From assembly GCF_011764565.1 (NCBI RefSeq), contig NZ_AP022871.1, positions 248,001 through 312,000 of the forward strand: a DNA stretch of 64,000 bases, in the 5' to 3' direction. The translations under genes and the position numbers were made by a program. The notes under the pieces were generated by a model. It had not been told where the DNA came from, did no database searches, and saw nothing but the letters and a program-made list of their open reading frames with translations. Of this stretch, positions 29,409-39,130 are shown one piece after another; the first letter of the stretch is position 1; each line of letters starts with the position of its first letter. Source of the stretch: Phytohabitans suffuscus (GTDB taxonomy: Bacteria; Actinomycetota; Actinomycetes; Mycobacteriales; Micromonosporaceae).

Positions 29409-30608
29409 TCACACCTGTCCGTGGTTGGGGGGTGGAGTGCCGTCGACGGCCCAGCGACCGAGGTGCTGGACCTTCCATGCGGCGGGGTCGTGGAGGGTGT
29501 GGGTGCGCGCGTTGCGCCAGTGCCGGTCGAGGCCGAGTCCGGCGGCGGCCGACCGGGTGCCGGCGACCTCGAAGAGCCGGCCGCTCGACTCGAGGGCCGC
29601 GTGGGTGGTGGCCGCCCGCGCGGCGGCGACGGCCAGCGAGGCTTCCGCCGCGGTCCGCGCGGTCAGCCCGGTGTTCGCGCGGTCGATGGCTCGGGCGGCT
29701 TCGGCCAGCAGCGCCTCGGCGGCCCGTACGGCCAGCTCGATCTCCCCGAAGGCCCGCACCACGAGGGGGTCGTCGGCGGCCCGTTCCACCTGCGCGTCCG
29801 GGTAGGGCCGGCTCCTGTCGCGGACGAACGCCGCCGCGTCGGTCAGCGCCGCGCGGGCGATACCGGCGTCGATCGCCGCGTGCAGCACCTGCGCGAACGC
29901 GCCGTACGTCTGCGGCCCCTCGAAGGTGACCGCGTACGGCGTGACGAGCGCGTCGGGCACGGCCACGTCGCGCAGCACGACCGAGCCGCTGGCGGTGGTG
30001 CGCTGGCCCAGCCCGTTCCAGTCGTCGACGACCTCGAGGCCCTCGGCGTGCCGGTCCACCCAGGCCACGTGCAGCGGGCCGTCGAGTCCCAGGTGGGCCA
30101 GTACGGGTATCCGGTGGGCCAGCAGCGCGCCGGTGGCGTAGAACTTGCGGCCGTTGAGCCGCCACCGCCCCGGGCCGTCGGCGGTCAGCGTGGTCCGGAT
30201 GTCGCGTACGTGCCGGGTGTTCGCCTCCGACTGGGCGTTGCCGAAGCGGCGGCCGGCCAGCACCTCGCCGAACAGCCGCCGCCGCTGGGCGTCGGTGCCC
30301 CGCAGGCGCAGCTGGTTGACGTACACGAAGTGGCTGTGCGGGATCTGGCCGATGTTGGGGTCGCCGGCCGACAGCAGCCGGATCACCTCGGCCACGGTCG
30401 CCACCGGCAGGTCGGCGCCGCCGTACCGCGCGGGGACCGTGACCGCCAGCAGCCCGGACCCGCTGAGCCGGTCGAGCTCGGCGGCCGGAAGGACGCGCCG
30501 CGCGTCGCGTTCGGCGGCGTCGCGGGCGAAGCCGGCCGCCAGCTCGGCGGCGACCGCGACCGCCTCGGCCGGCGCGAGCACGGGAACGGCGAGGTCGGCG
30601 CTGGTCAT
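29409..30608 (-). CDS. sfnB: SfnB-family acyl-CoA-dehydrogenase-like monooxygenase
   Basis: 399 aa from ATG 30608, overlapping the ABC ATPase stop. Acyl-CoA dehydrogenase fold with SfnB/DszC flavour: VTVPARYGGADLPVATVAEV, QIPHSHFVYVNQLRLRG, GRRFGNAQSEANTRHVRDI, ending in LHDPAAWKVQHLGRW. SfnB-type flavoproteins act in sulfone/organosulfur use with FMNH2 from the shared reductase. The operon context supports sulfur acquisition; the substrate is inferred. Confidence 0.87.
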   Translation of the reverse strand: MTSADLAVPVLAPAEAVAVAAELAAGFARDAAERDARRVLPAAELDRLSGSGLLAVTVPARYGGADLPVATVAEVIRLLSAGDPNIGQIPHSHFVYVNQLRLRGTDAQRRRLFGEVLAGRRFGNAQSEANTRHVRDIRTTLTADGPGRWRLNGRKFYATGALLAHRIPVLAHLGLDGPLHVAWVDRHAEGLEVVDDWNGLGQRTTASGSVVLRDVAVPDALVTPYAVTFEGPQTYGAFAQVLHAAIDAGIARAALTDAAAFVRDRSRPYPDAQVERAADDPLVVRAFGEIELAVRAAEALLAEAARAIDRANTGLTARTAAEASLAVAAARAATTHAALESSGRLFEVAGTRSAAAGLGLDRHWRNARTHTLHDPAAWKVQHLGRWAVDGTPPPNHGQV

Positions 30609-32305
30609 GCCGACCCCAGCCTCGGTACGGCGGTGAGCAGCCGCCGCGTGTACGGGTGCCGTGGCCGTTCGAAGACGCTTTCGGCGGTGCCGTGCTCGAC
30701 GACCCGGCCGTCCTTCATGACCAGGATCCGGTCGCTCATGTGGTGGATCACGCCCAGGTCGTGGGAGATGAACAGGTAGCTCACCCCCAGCTCGTCCTGC
30801 AGGTCGGTGAGCAGGTCGAGCACCTGGGCCTGGATGGATACGTCCAGCGCGGAGGCCGGCTCGTCGCAGACGATGACCGACGGCTCCGGTGCCAGCGCGC
30901 GGGCGATCGCGACCCGCTGGCGCTGGCCGCCGGACAGGCGCAGCGGCGCCGCGTTCAGGTGCCGCGCGGCGAGGCCGACCTGTTCGAGCAGGCGCACGGC
31001 GCGTTCCCGGGCCTCGCTGTCCGATCGCGGCGGGCGGGTGGCGGTGCCGAGCGCGTCGGTGAGGATCCGCCCCACCGACCAGCGCGGGTCGAAGGAGCTG
31101 AGCGGATCCTGGTACACGACGCCGATCCGCCTGCGCAGCGGCCGGCGCCGGGACGGGGGCAGCGCCGACCACGGCTCGCCGTGCAGCAGCGCGTCCCCGG
31201 CGGTGGCCTGGAGGATCGCCAGCGCCATCCGGGCCAGCGTGGTCTTGCCCGAGCCGGACTCGCCGACGACGCCGAGCGTCTCGCCGCCGAACAGGTCGAA
31301 GGAGACGTCGTCGACCACCGTCCGGTCCACCTTGTCCGGGCCGCGGAAGACCTTGGTGAGGTGGCGGGCCTGGAGCACCGGCCGGTCGCGGTCGACCGGC
31401 CGGCGGGTGCGTGCCGCCGGGGCGGTGCCCGCCTCGCTCACCGTGGCCCTGGAGGGCCGGCGGGTGAGCCGGGTGCCGCGGGTGTGCTCGGAGGGGATCG
31501 CGTCGAGCAGCATCCGGGTGTACCCGTGCCGAGGGTCGTGGAGCACCTGGCCGGCCGGGCCGTGCTCGACGATCTCGCCGTCGCGCATGACGGCGACCTC
31601 GTCGGCCATCCGGGCCACGACGGACAGGTCGTGGCTGATCAGGATGATCGACGTGCCGCGCTCCTTGGCGGCGGCGAGCAGGTCGAGCACCTGGGCCTGC
31701 ACGGTGACGTCGAGCGCGGTGGTCGGCTCGTCGGCGATCAGCAACGGCGGGTCCAGCGCGATCGCCGAGGCGATGAGCGCGCGCTGGCGCAGGCCGCCGG
31801 AAAGCTCGTACGGCCGCTGGAGCGCCTTCACCTCCGGCTCGGGTACGCCGACGGCGCGCAGCAGCTCGACCGCCTTCGCGGGCCGGCTGGCGCGGGTGCC
31901 CCAGCCGTGCAGCCGGAGGGGCTCGGCCACCTCGTCGCCGACCCTGCGCAGCTGGTCGAGGGAGACGAGGGCGTCCTGGAGGACGAAGCCGATCCGGCTG
32001 CCGCGCAGCTTGCGCCAGGCGCGCTCGGAGGTGCGCCGCAGGTCGGTGCCGGCCAGGTCGAGCCGGTCGGCGCTGACGCGGGAGTTCGCGCCGGTGAGCC
32101 CGACCAGGGTGCGGGCGGTCACGCTCTTGCCCGACCCGGACTCGCCGACGATCGCCAGGCACTGTCCGGGCCGGGCGGTGAACGAGATGCCCTTGACGAC
32201 CTCGGTGCCGCCGAAGCGCACCCGCAGGCCCTCCACCCGCAGCAGCGAGCCGGTACCGGTCCGCCGATCCAGCCGGTCCGCCAGGCGGGTGTCCACTGTG
32301 GTCAT
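30605..32305 (-). CDS. Fused double ATPase of a Dpp/Opp-type ABC transporter
   Basis: 566 aa with two ABC cassettes in one chain. First: Walker A VGESGSGKSV, signature LSGGLRQRALIA, Walker B LLIADEPTTALD. Second: GESGSGKTTLARM, LSGGQRQRVAIARAL, VIVCDEPASALD. Both have the C-terminal oligopeptide extension (HGYTRMLLDAIP, HPYTRRLLTAVP). It powers the two permeases that overlap upstream. In this operon the cargo is probably a sulfur compound, not peptide. Confidence 0.93.
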   Translation of the reverse strand: MTTVDTRLADRLDRRTGTGSLLRVEGLRVRFGGTEVVKGISFTARPGQCLAIVGESGSGKSVTARTLVGLTGANSRVSADRLDLAGTDLRRTSERAWRKLRGSRIGFVLQDALVSLDQLRRVGDEVAEPLRLHGWGTRASRPAKAVELLRAVGVPEPEVKALQRPYELSGGLRQRALIASAIALDPPLLIADEPTTALDVTVQAQVLDLLAAAKERGTSIILISHDLSVVARMADEVAVMRDGEIVEHGPAGQVLHDPRHGYTRMLLDAIPSEHTRGTRLTRRPSRATVSEAGTAPAARTRRPVDRDRPVLQARHLTKVFRGPDKVDRTVVDDVSFDLFGGETLGVVGESGSGKTTLARMALAILQATAGDALLHGEPWSALPPSRRRPLRRRIGVVYQDPLSSFDPRWSVGRILTDALGTATRPPRSDSEARERAVRLLEQVGLAARHLNAAPLRLSGGQRQRVAIARALAPEPSVIVCDEPASALDVSIQAQVLDLLTDLQDELGVSYLFISHDLGVIHHMSDRILVMKDGRVVEHGTAESVFERPRHPYTRRLLTAVPRLGSA

Positions 32306-33156
32306 CGGGAGGCTCCTCCGAGTCGGTTCTGCAGGGTGCGGCCCAGCGAGGTCACCGAGAGCGTCACCAGGACGATCACGAGGCCGGGCAGGATCTCCAG
32401 CCACCAGGAGGTGGTGATGTGCAGGCGGCCCGCGTCGAGCAGCGCACCCCACTCCGAGCTGGGTGGCGGCACGCCCAGGCCGAGGAACGACAGCCCGGAG
32501 GCCCAGACGATCGACTGGCCGACACCCAGGGTGGCGACCGCCACGAGCGGCCGCATCGCGTTCGGGAACAGGTGCCGGCGGATGACCGCGAACCGCGAGT
32601 GGCCGAGCGCGGTGGCCGCCTCGATGAAGCCGGCCTGGCGTACGGCGAGCACCTGGCCGCGGATCATCCGCGCGTAGCCGGGCGCCGACCCGATGCCGAC
32701 GGCGATGACCGAGGTGGCCAGCGACGGTCCGCGTACCGCGATGACCAGCAGCGCGAGCAGCAGCGCGGGGAAGGCGAACGCGACCTCCAGCACCCGGGTG
32801 ATGGCCGCGTCGACCACGCCGCCGGCCAGGGCCGCGGTGAAACCGAGCAGGATGGCGATCAGGAACGCCAGCGCGGTGGCGCCCAGGCCGATGCCCAGCG
32901 ACTGGCGCGATCCGTGGATGACCCGGGTGAGCAGGTCCCGGCCGGCGTCGTCGGTGCCGAACGGGTGCTGCCACGACGGTGGCTGGAGGGCGGCGGTCAG
33001 GTCGATCGCCGTGGGACTGCGGTCGGTGACCCACCCGGGCGCGATCGCCGCGACCAGGACGAACCCGACGACCAGCAGGCACAGGACCGTCCCGACCGAG
33101 GGCAGCCGCCTGACCCACGACAGCGTCCGGGCCGGGGCGTAGGTCGGCGCGCTCAT
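32302..33156 (-). CDS. ABC transporter permease, DppC type
   Basis: 284 aa with about six membrane helices. The N-terminal extracellular loop holds the DppC hallmark QHPFGTDDAGRDLLTRVIHG; the EAA loop region is EAATALGHSRFAVIRRHLFP. Overlaps by 4 bp with the ATPase and with the DppB-type gene. Forms the membrane channel with that partner. Confidence 0.93.
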   Translation of the reverse strand: MSAPTYAPARTLSWVRRLPSVGTVLCLLVVGFVLVAAIAPGWVTDRSPTAIDLTAALQPPSWQHPFGTDDAGRDLLTRVIHGSRQSLGIGLGATALAFLIAILLGFTAALAGGVVDAAITRVLEVAFAFPALLLALLVIAVRGPSLATSVIAVGIGSAPGYARMIRGQVLAVRQAGFIEAATALGHSRFAVIRRHLFPNAMRPLVAVATLGVGQSIVWASGLSFLGLGVPPPSSEWGALLDAGRLHITTSWWLEILPGLVIVLVTLSVTSLGRTLQNRLGGASR

Positions 33157-34106
33157 CGGGCACCCGCCGCGGCCAGCCGCGGGTCGATCACCGCGTAGGC
33201 CAGGTCGACCAGCAGGTTGGCCACCACGTACACGGCGGCGACCACCAGCACGATGCCGGAGACGGTGGGCAGGTCGCGGGTGTTGACCGCGGTGACCAGC
33301 ACCTGCCCGATCCCCGGGCGGCCGAAGATGTTCTCCGTGATCACCGCCCCGGAGACCAGCGCGCCGAGCGCCCAGCCGGACAGCGTGACCGCCGGGAGCA
33401 CGGCGTGCCGCAGGACGTGCCGCAGCCGTACGCTCAGGTCGGACATGCCCCGCGTGCGGGCGGTGGTGACGAACGGCTGGTCCAGTACGTGCACGAACTC
33501 GTCGCGGGTCACCTGTCCGAGAAACCCGGCGAGCGGGACCGCCAGGGTCAGCACCGGCAGGACCGTGCCCCACGCGCTGGTCCCCCCGATGATCGGAAAC
33601 ATGCGCAGCTGCACCGCGAACACCACGAGCAGGACCACACCGACCCAGTAGTGCGGCAGGCTGGCCGTCAGCGCTTCCCAGGCGCTGCCGAGGCCCGACA
33701 GCACCCGCCCGCGCTTGACGGTCAGCAGGGTGATCCCGAGCGCCAGCAGCCAGGCGACCGCCAGCGCGGCGACGGTCAGGGTCAGGCTGGGCAGCAGCTG
33801 TCCGCCGATCACCTCGGTCACCGGCCGCTTCTGCGTGTACGACGTGCCGAGGTCACCGCGGAAGAGGCCGGTGACGTAGTCGAGGTACTGCACGGCGATC
33901 GGGTCGTCGAAGCCGTACCTCTCGTTGAGCGGGGCCAGCTCCTCGGGCGTCCACGCCTTGTCCTGCCCGGTCTGCAGGTTCATCAGCGCGGTGGCCCGGT
34001 CGCCGGGGACCGCCAGCTGGGCGAAGAAGGTCACCGAGGCGGCGGCCACGATCACGACGACCGAGGCCGCCACCTTGAACCCGATCCGCCGGATGCTTTT
34101 CCTCAT
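33153..34106 (-). CDS. ABC transporter permease, DppB type
   Basis: 317 aa, six predicted membrane helices. DppB features: the first helix VAASVVVIVAAASVTFFAQL, a periplasmic-side loop with YLDYVTGLFRGDLGTSYTQK, and TTARTRGMSDLSVRLRHVLR as EAA loop. Only 7 bp separate it from the substrate-binding lipoprotein gene. Partner of the DppC-type permease. Confidence 0.93.
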   Translation of the reverse strand: MRKSIRRIGFKVAASVVVIVAAASVTFFAQLAVPGDRATALMNLQTGQDKAWTPEELAPLNERYGFDDPIAVQYLDYVTGLFRGDLGTSYTQKRPVTEVIGGQLLPSLTLTVAALAVAWLLALGITLLTVKRGRVLSGLGSAWEALTASLPHYWVGVVLLVVFAVQLRMFPIIGGTSAWGTVLPVLTLAVPLAGFLGQVTRDEFVHVLDQPFVTTARTRGMSDLSVRLRHVLRHAVLPAVTLSGWALGALVSGAVITENIFGRPGIGQVLVTAVNTRDLPTVSGIVLVVAAVYVVANLLVDLAYAVIDPRLAAAGAR

Positions 34107-34113
34107 CGCCGGC

Positions 34114-35750
34114 TCACTTGGTGAAGTACGCGTCGGTGAAGACCGGCTCGCCCTGGCTCTTTTCGAGCCAGAAGTCCTTGAGGTTCGGCGCGACCGCGTA
34201 CGTGGAGTTCTGGGTGTAGAGCCCGATGCCCGCCGCGTCGTCCTGGATGATCCGCTGCGCCTGGCCGTAGAGGGCGTTCGCCTTGGCGATGTCCGGCTCG
34301 GCGTTGGCCTGCTGGATGGTCTGCGACAGCGTCTCGTTGTTGTAGAAGGACCGGTTGCTGCCGTTGGGATTGTCCTTCGTGGACGGACGCCAGACGATCC
34401 ACAGGATCGCGGAGCTGGGGCTGGTCCAGTAGGACGGGGTGGCGTCGAACGTGCTCGGGTCCGTGTACTTGCCGCCCCACAGCTCGGCCTGGGTCGCCGG
34501 GATCAGCTTGACGTCGAAGCCGATCTGCTTCCACTGCTCCTGCAGGACCTGCAGGACGGTGGCGCCCTCCTGGGTGAAGATGAACGCGGCGCCGTAGACG
34601 AGCTTGATGCTGAGCGGCTCGCCGTTCCTGGTGCGGGTCCCGTCGCCGTCGCGGCCCGTCCAGCCGGCCTGGTCGAGCAGCTGGTTGGCCTTGGCCTGGT
34701 CGTACGGGTACGCCTTGGCGACCTCGGCGTCGTAGCCCGGGGTGGCCTGGCTGACCGCCGGGTTGCCCTCGTACGGGATCACGCCGTGGAAGCCCGCCTC
34801 GACCGCCGCCTTCCGGTCGGCGCCGTAGGCGAACGCCTGGCGGACCAGCTTGTCGGTGAACGGCCCGGTCTGCGTGTTGATGTAGAAGGAGACCGGCTTG
34901 CCGGGCGTGATGTACCGGATGGTCTGGTACCTGGCCTGCGCGTCCTTCCAGTTCACCGTCGGCACCTCGTAGACCACGTGCGACTCGCCGGTGCTCAGCG
35001 ACGCGTAGCGGGATACGGCGTCGGCGACGAACTTCCAGCGCACCTCGTCGACGATCGCGGGCCCTGGTGCTTGGCGGTGGCCGGCCAGGAGGTGTAGTCG
35101 GGGTTCTTGGCGAGCACGACCTCCTCGCCGTGCTTCCACTCCTCGACGACGAAGCCGCCCGAGCCGATCGGCTTCTCGCAGTTCTCCTTCTCCGACCGGC
35201 TCTTGAAGGCCGTGGGCGACTGGATCCCGAAGTAGCCCTGGGTGATGAGGGGCAGGAACGGCGGGAACGGCTTGTGCAGGCTGATCTCGACGTGGGTGGG
35301 GTCCAGCGCCTTGGCCGCCTTGAAGTACGGGTCGATGGAGACCTTCGCGGTGCTGTTGCCGCCGTGGTTCTCCCAGTAGTCGAAGTTCCAGGCGACCGCC
35401 TCGGCGTCGACGGGCGTGCCGTCGGTGAACTTCACGCCGTCCTTGAGGGTGAAGGTGTATGCCGTGCCGTCCGGCGACACCGTCCACTCGGTCGCCAGCC
35501 ACGGCTTGACGCTGCCGTCCTCGTCCATGGTCACGAGCCCGTCGAGCACCTGGCGGGAGATGTACGCCTGCTGGATCCAGCCACCGAAGATGCACGGCGG
35601 TTCCTGGACATGGCCGTAGATGATCGTGCCGCCGGTCGTCGGCGCCCCGCCGGCCGCGCCTGCGCCGGTGCCGCCGCCGCACGCGGTGAGCGCGAGGAGG
35701 GCGGCGCCGGCGAGGGCGGCGGCGGGTCTGGCACGGTGGCGTCGGGTCAT
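34114..35750 (-). CDS. ABC transporter substrate-binding lipoprotein (SBP family 5), frameshifted
   Basis: About 545 aa from ATG 35750. Signal peptide with lipobox LLALTAC (Cys ~22), then family 5 features: LVTMDEDGSVKPWLATEWTV, YTFTLKDGVKFTDGTPVDAE, PIGSGGFVVEEWKHGEEVVL and after the shift RQAFAYGADRKAAVEAGFHG. The frame breaks near 35060; adding one C to GGGCCCG joins the two halves (KHQGPAIVDEVRWKF). Anchored outside the membrane, it delivers substrate to the DppBC-type permease. The cargo is unknown but probably organosulfur. Confidence 0.87.
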
Positions 35751-37204
35751 GTCAGTGCTTCCTTCTCATGTGATCGGATCGGCTCGGGTGGACGACCCGG
35801 CTGGTGTGAACGGGCCGGGTCGGCGATGCCGCTCACCGGCAGGTGGGCTCCGCCGCGGTAGCGGGTGCCGTGGTGCCGGTCGGGCAGCCGGTCCCCCTCG
35901 CCGAAGATGCGCTCGCGCAGGGTCTCGCGCTCGTCGTACTCGCGGCGCAGGCGGCCACGCTCGCGCAGGACGGGCACGACGTACTCGATGAAGTCGCGGG
36001 CGGTGTCGTGGGAGTGGTACTGGAGCAGGTTGATCCCGTCGATGCCGACCTCGTCGAGCCAGCGTTCGATCTCGTCGGCCACCTGCTCGGGGTCGCCGAC
36101 GGCGAGCAGCGGCTGGCGCCCCAGGTCGCCGAAGCCCGCGACGAACTCGCCGACGCTCTGCTCGGGATCGAAGACGCGCCACCGGCCGACCCCGCCGTCA
36201 CCGTTCGCGGCGTCCTTGAGCTTCAGCTCCGGCGGCAGGGCGGTCGGATCCCAGGGCAGGTTCGCGTGGGCCAGGTAGCCCTCGGCGCTGGCCAGTTCCT
36301 GGTAGCGCGCGAGCTTCGCCTTGGCCTCGACCTCCGTGGGCGCGACGATCACCCCGGCGATGGTGACGAAGCGGACGTCGTCGGCCCGCCGTCCGGCGGC
36401 CACGGCCGCCTCGCGGATGCCGGCGATCGTCCTGCGCAGGCTCGCCGCGTCGGGTCCGCCGGTGAACACGACCTCCGCGTGCTTTCCGGCGAACTTCGTG
36501 CCGGCCGCGCTGGCGGTCGCCGTGAACAGGACCGGGGTACGCTGCCGGCTGGGCGAGGGCAGGTGCGGGCCTTCCACCTTGAAGTACCGGCCCTCGTGGT
36601 GGATCGGGCGGATCTTCGCCGGGTCGGCGAACACCTTGCCTTCGCGGTCGGCCACGATCGCGTCGTCGTCCCACGAGCCTTCCCAGAGCTTGTAGAGGAC
36701 GTCGAGGTACTCGTCGGCGATCTCGAACCGGTTGTCGTGCTCGACCTCGCCGTCGTGCCCGAAGTTGCGGGCCGCGTTGGGCAGGTACGAGGTGACGATG
36801 TTCCAGCCGACCCGGCCCTTGGTGAGGTGGTCGAGCGTGCTGATCCGGCGCGCCCACGCGAACGGCGGCTCGTAGGTCGTGGAGAAGGTGATGCCGAAGC
36901 CGAGGTGCCGGGTCACCGCCGCCATCGCGGGCACCACCGACGCCGGGTCGTTGTTGGGGATCTGCAGCCCTTCGCGGATCGCGGTCGCCGCCGAGCCCCG
37001 GAACACGTCGTAGGTGCCGACGACGTCGGCGAGGAAGACCGCGTCGAAGCCGCCCTCCTCGAGCAGCTGGGCCAGCTCGGTCCAGTACTCGATGTCGTTG
37101 AACCTCTCCCGGTTGTTGTCCGGCAGCCGCCACAGCCCGTGGGTGATGTGGCTGACGCAGTTCATCTCGAAGAGGTTGAGGATGAGGCGCTTCTTGCCAC
37201 TCAC
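35747..37204 (-). CDS. NtaA/SnaA/DszA-type flavin-dependent monooxygenase
   Basis: 485 aa from GTG 37204. Luciferase-like fold of the NtaA group: LILNLFEMNCVSHITHGLWR at the start, GFDAVFLADVVGTYDVF, KGRVGWNIVTSYLPNAARNF, and HEGRYFKVEGPHLPSPSRQR. These enzymes open C-S or C-N bonds (dimethylsulfone, DBT sulfone, NTA and similar) with reduced FMN. It is the first full gene of the sulfur operon and overlaps the lipoprotein gene. Start choice rests on alignment of the N-terminus to the family and the overlap with the upstream mini-ORF. Confidence 0.88.
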   Translation of the reverse strand: MSGKKRLILNLFEMNCVSHITHGLWRLPDNNRERFNDIEYWTELAQLLEEGGFDAVFLADVVGTYDVFRGSAATAIREGLQIPNNDPASVVPAMAAVTRHLGFGITFSTTYEPPFAWARRISTLDHLTKGRVGWNIVTSYLPNAARNFGHDGEVEHDNRFEIADEYLDVLYKLWEGSWDDDAIVADREGKVFADPAKIRPIHHEGRYFKVEGPHLPSPSRQRTPVLFTATASAAGTKFAGKHAEVVFTGGPDAASLRRTIAGIREAAVAAGRRADDVRFVTIAGVIVAPTEVEAKAKLARYQELASAEGYLAHANLPWDPTALPPELKLKDAANGDGGVGRWRVFDPEQSVGEFVAGFGDLGRQPLLAVGDPEQVADEIERWLDEVGIDGINLLQYHSHDTARDFIEYVVPVLRERGRLRREYDERETLRERIFGEGDRLPDRHHGTRYRGGAHLPVSGIADPARSHQPGRPPEPIRSHEKEALT

Positions 37205-37305
37205 GCGCGAGCCCTCTCGACGGTGGGGCGGCGCCACGTGCCCTGGACTGTGTGGCCCGTCGTGTTCGGCACGAAGGCGGCGAAGTGCGAAGGTCGCTCA
37301 GGCAT
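37201..37305 (-). pseudogene. N-terminal remnant of a second luciferase-like monooxygenase
   Basis: 34 codons from ATG 37305, ending in a TGA that overlaps the next gene's GTG. The first residues, RPSHFAAFVPNTTGHTVQGT followed by WRRP, look like the start of an NtaA-type enzyme (compare VSHITHGLWRLP in the next gene). The rest of that enzyme is absent. A deletion leaving only the translated front end would explain this; it may now serve as a translated leader for the operon. Confidence 0.5.
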
Positions 37306-37412
37306 AGGGGTCTCTCCGGGACGGCGGACAGCGGTGTGTGTGCCTCGATGGGCGCGCCAGCTCGTCGCCACGGACGGCCGGCGGGGTCGGGATGTGAGAA
37401 CCGACTGAATCT

Positions 37413-37427
37413 CTATCAAGACTATAG
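37413..37427. promoter_or_regulatory. Candidate LysR box in the divergent sulfur promoter
   Basis: CTATCAAGACTATAG is a 15-bp interrupted palindrome (CTAT-N7-ATAG) fitting the T-N11-A pattern of LysR-type sites. It lies between the sulfur operon (left) and the LysR gene (right), in an AT-richer patch of otherwise GC-rich DNA. Confidence 0.5.
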
Positions 37428-37516
37428 GCTTAGTAGGCATCTCTGGCGCAAGCTGTTTCATGGAAGGTGCTGCCGATCACCCGGTCGCCGCACCCGCTCA
37501 CCGACCGGAGTCCGCC

Positions 37517-38431
37517 ATGCGCATCGAACAGCTCGAGTACCTCGCCGCCGTCACCCGCTACGGCTCGCTACGCCGGGCCAGCGAGCAGCTGCACGTCTCC
37601 CAGCCGGCCCTCAGCGAAGCCATCCGCAAGCTGGAACGGGAGCTCGGCGTGACCCTCCTGGACCGGCACCGCTCCGGAGCGCGGATCAGCCTCGCCGGCC
37701 GCGAGCTGCTCCAGCCCATCGTCGACGTACTGGAGTCGGTCGACCGGCTCCGGGCCGCCGCCGGCGACCAGCTGGCCGCGCGGCGGCTGCTGCGGATCGG
37801 CACCGTCAACGCCGGCACGGCCTCGCTCGTCCTCCCCGCCGTGCGAGCCTTCCAGGAGGCGAACAGCGGCACGGCGGTCGAGGTGCGCAACCTCCAGCAG
37901 GACGAGATCCACGTGTCGCTGGCCGAGGGCACCCTCGACCTGGGCCTGGTCAACCTGCTCGACGGCGACGACGTGCCCCCCGACCTCAAGGCCACTCCCC
38001 TGCTGGTGGGCCGCCCCGCCGCCGTCCTGCCCGCCTGGCACCCACTCGCCGCCAAGACCATGGTCTCCACCGACGACCTGCGCGGCGAACGCTTCGTCGC
38101 GATGCGCTCCGGCTACCTCATGTACCGGTTCGCCCACCGCCTCTTCGGCTCCGACCTGCCCGCCGCCTGGCACTCCACCGACGGCGCCGAGATGGGCAAA
38201 ATGATGGTCGCCGAGGGCATCGGCCTCACCGTCCTGCCCGACTACAGCGTGCTCGGCGATCCCCTTGAGCGCGCCGGCCTGATCGTGACCAGACCGCTGG
38301 TGGGCGACACCACCGTCGTCACGATGGTCGCACTGCACCGCCGCCAGTCACGCGTGTCACCCGCCGTACTTGAGGTCCTGCAACACCTACGCGACCGCGC
38401 CCGGCGGCCACTGCCCGCCCGTACGGCCTGA
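37517..38431 (+). CDS. LysR-family regulator of the sulfur operon
   Basis: 304 aa from ATG 37517 behind CGGAG. The N-terminal HTH is typical (IEQLEYLAAVTRYGSLRRAS, LHVSQPALSEAIRKLERELG), followed by a substrate-binding domain (LRIGTVNAGTASLVLPAVRA, IGLTVLPDYSV). It is divergent from the organosulfur operon across 211 bp, so it probably activates that operon under sulfur limitation, as Cbl/CysB-type regulators do. That role is inferred from position. Confidence 0.9.
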   Translation: MRIEQLEYLAAVTRYGSLRRASEQLHVSQPALSEAIRKLERELGVTLLDRHRSGARISLAGRELLQPIVDVLESVDRLRAAAGDQLAARRLLRIGTVNAGTASLVLPAVRAFQEANSGTAVEVRNLQQDEIHVSLAEGTLDLGLVNLLDGDDVPPDLKATPLLVGRPAAVLPAWHPLAAKTMVSTDDLRGERFVAMRSGYLMYRFAHRLFGSDLPAAWHSTDGAEMGKMMVAEGIGLTVLPDYSVLGDPLERAGLIVTRPLVGDTTVVTMVALHRRQSRVSPAVLEVLQHLRDRARRPLPARTA

Positions 38432-39130
38432 CCTCGCCCCGCGACCGTCAAGAGCTGGGTGCTAAAGGTCCCGTTTTGTCTACGTTGGATCCTGCGAGTG
38501 GTTGATTCTGGGCCGGTTTGTCCGCCCGGGTTCGGGGTCTGGGCCCTTGGCCTTGGGGGCCGCGGGGTCGGGCCTAGAACTGCTTTCTGCTGGTTTGCCC
38601 CACTCGCCGCAAGATCCCGGATCAAGGTCCACGGCTCCGCGCCCGAGGTTTCACCGGATCGTGGTACCAAACCGCCCTCCTGGGGGCGGATTCATACCAC
38701 GATCCGCCGCGATCGCGGCTCGGACCGCCGAAATCGCCCGGTTTGTTCCCGCCCGATGGGCGATCGTCGACCGCTTGCCCTATCGGGGCGGCAGGCGTCC
38801 ACGATCAGCCCGGCACCGGTCCCACGGGCTGTCGGCGAGCGGACAAATTGGTGGTGGCGGTCAGCCGCATGGGCCACTGTGGACAGACCTGGCACCTTGA
38901 CCACGAGCAAGGAGACTGGCCAGCAGATCGGCCGGCGCCGAATGGACACGAGCCGGTTCTTTCGGTCGTCTTGACAGAGCTCCCGCCGACCACCAACCGC
39001 TACGCTTCATGCAACCCTTGGACCACATCGACTCGACCCAGCCCATCCAGAGAGACACACCAAGGTGATCTTGGCGACCAAAGCGAACAAAAACGAGATA
39101 GTTGATCTCTAGCCCCGCAGGTCAGCAAGC
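38432..39130. other. Intergenic region ending in the type I-E CRISPR leader
   Basis: No convincing gene. It holds a strong hairpin (listed separately). The last ~90 bp are AT-richer (AAGCGAACAAAAACGAGATA) and end in CGCAGGTCAGCAAGC, which directly abuts the first CRISPR repeat and looks like an actinobacterial I-E leader end. Confidence 0.6.
38656..38705. repeat. 50-bp two-stem hairpin
   Basis: Outer arms GGATCGTGGTA and TACCACGATCC pair perfectly over 11 bp. Inside, CCGCCC pairs with GGGCGG around a short loop; the internal bulges CCAAA and ATTCA are the same size. It has no T-tract, so it is not a standard terminator. It could be an RNA structure or a relic end of a mobile element. Confidence 0.7.

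Noticed and set aside
27733..30165. An 810-aa minus-strand open frame
   Set aside because: Only the final 168 codons (flavin reductase) match a family; the front is a shadow of SsuD and SfnB.
37201..37461. An 86-aa minus-strand ORF reaching into the LysR intergenic region
   Set aside because: Its first 52 codons cross the candidate promoter and LysR box; only the part from ATG 37305 resembles a known enzyme.
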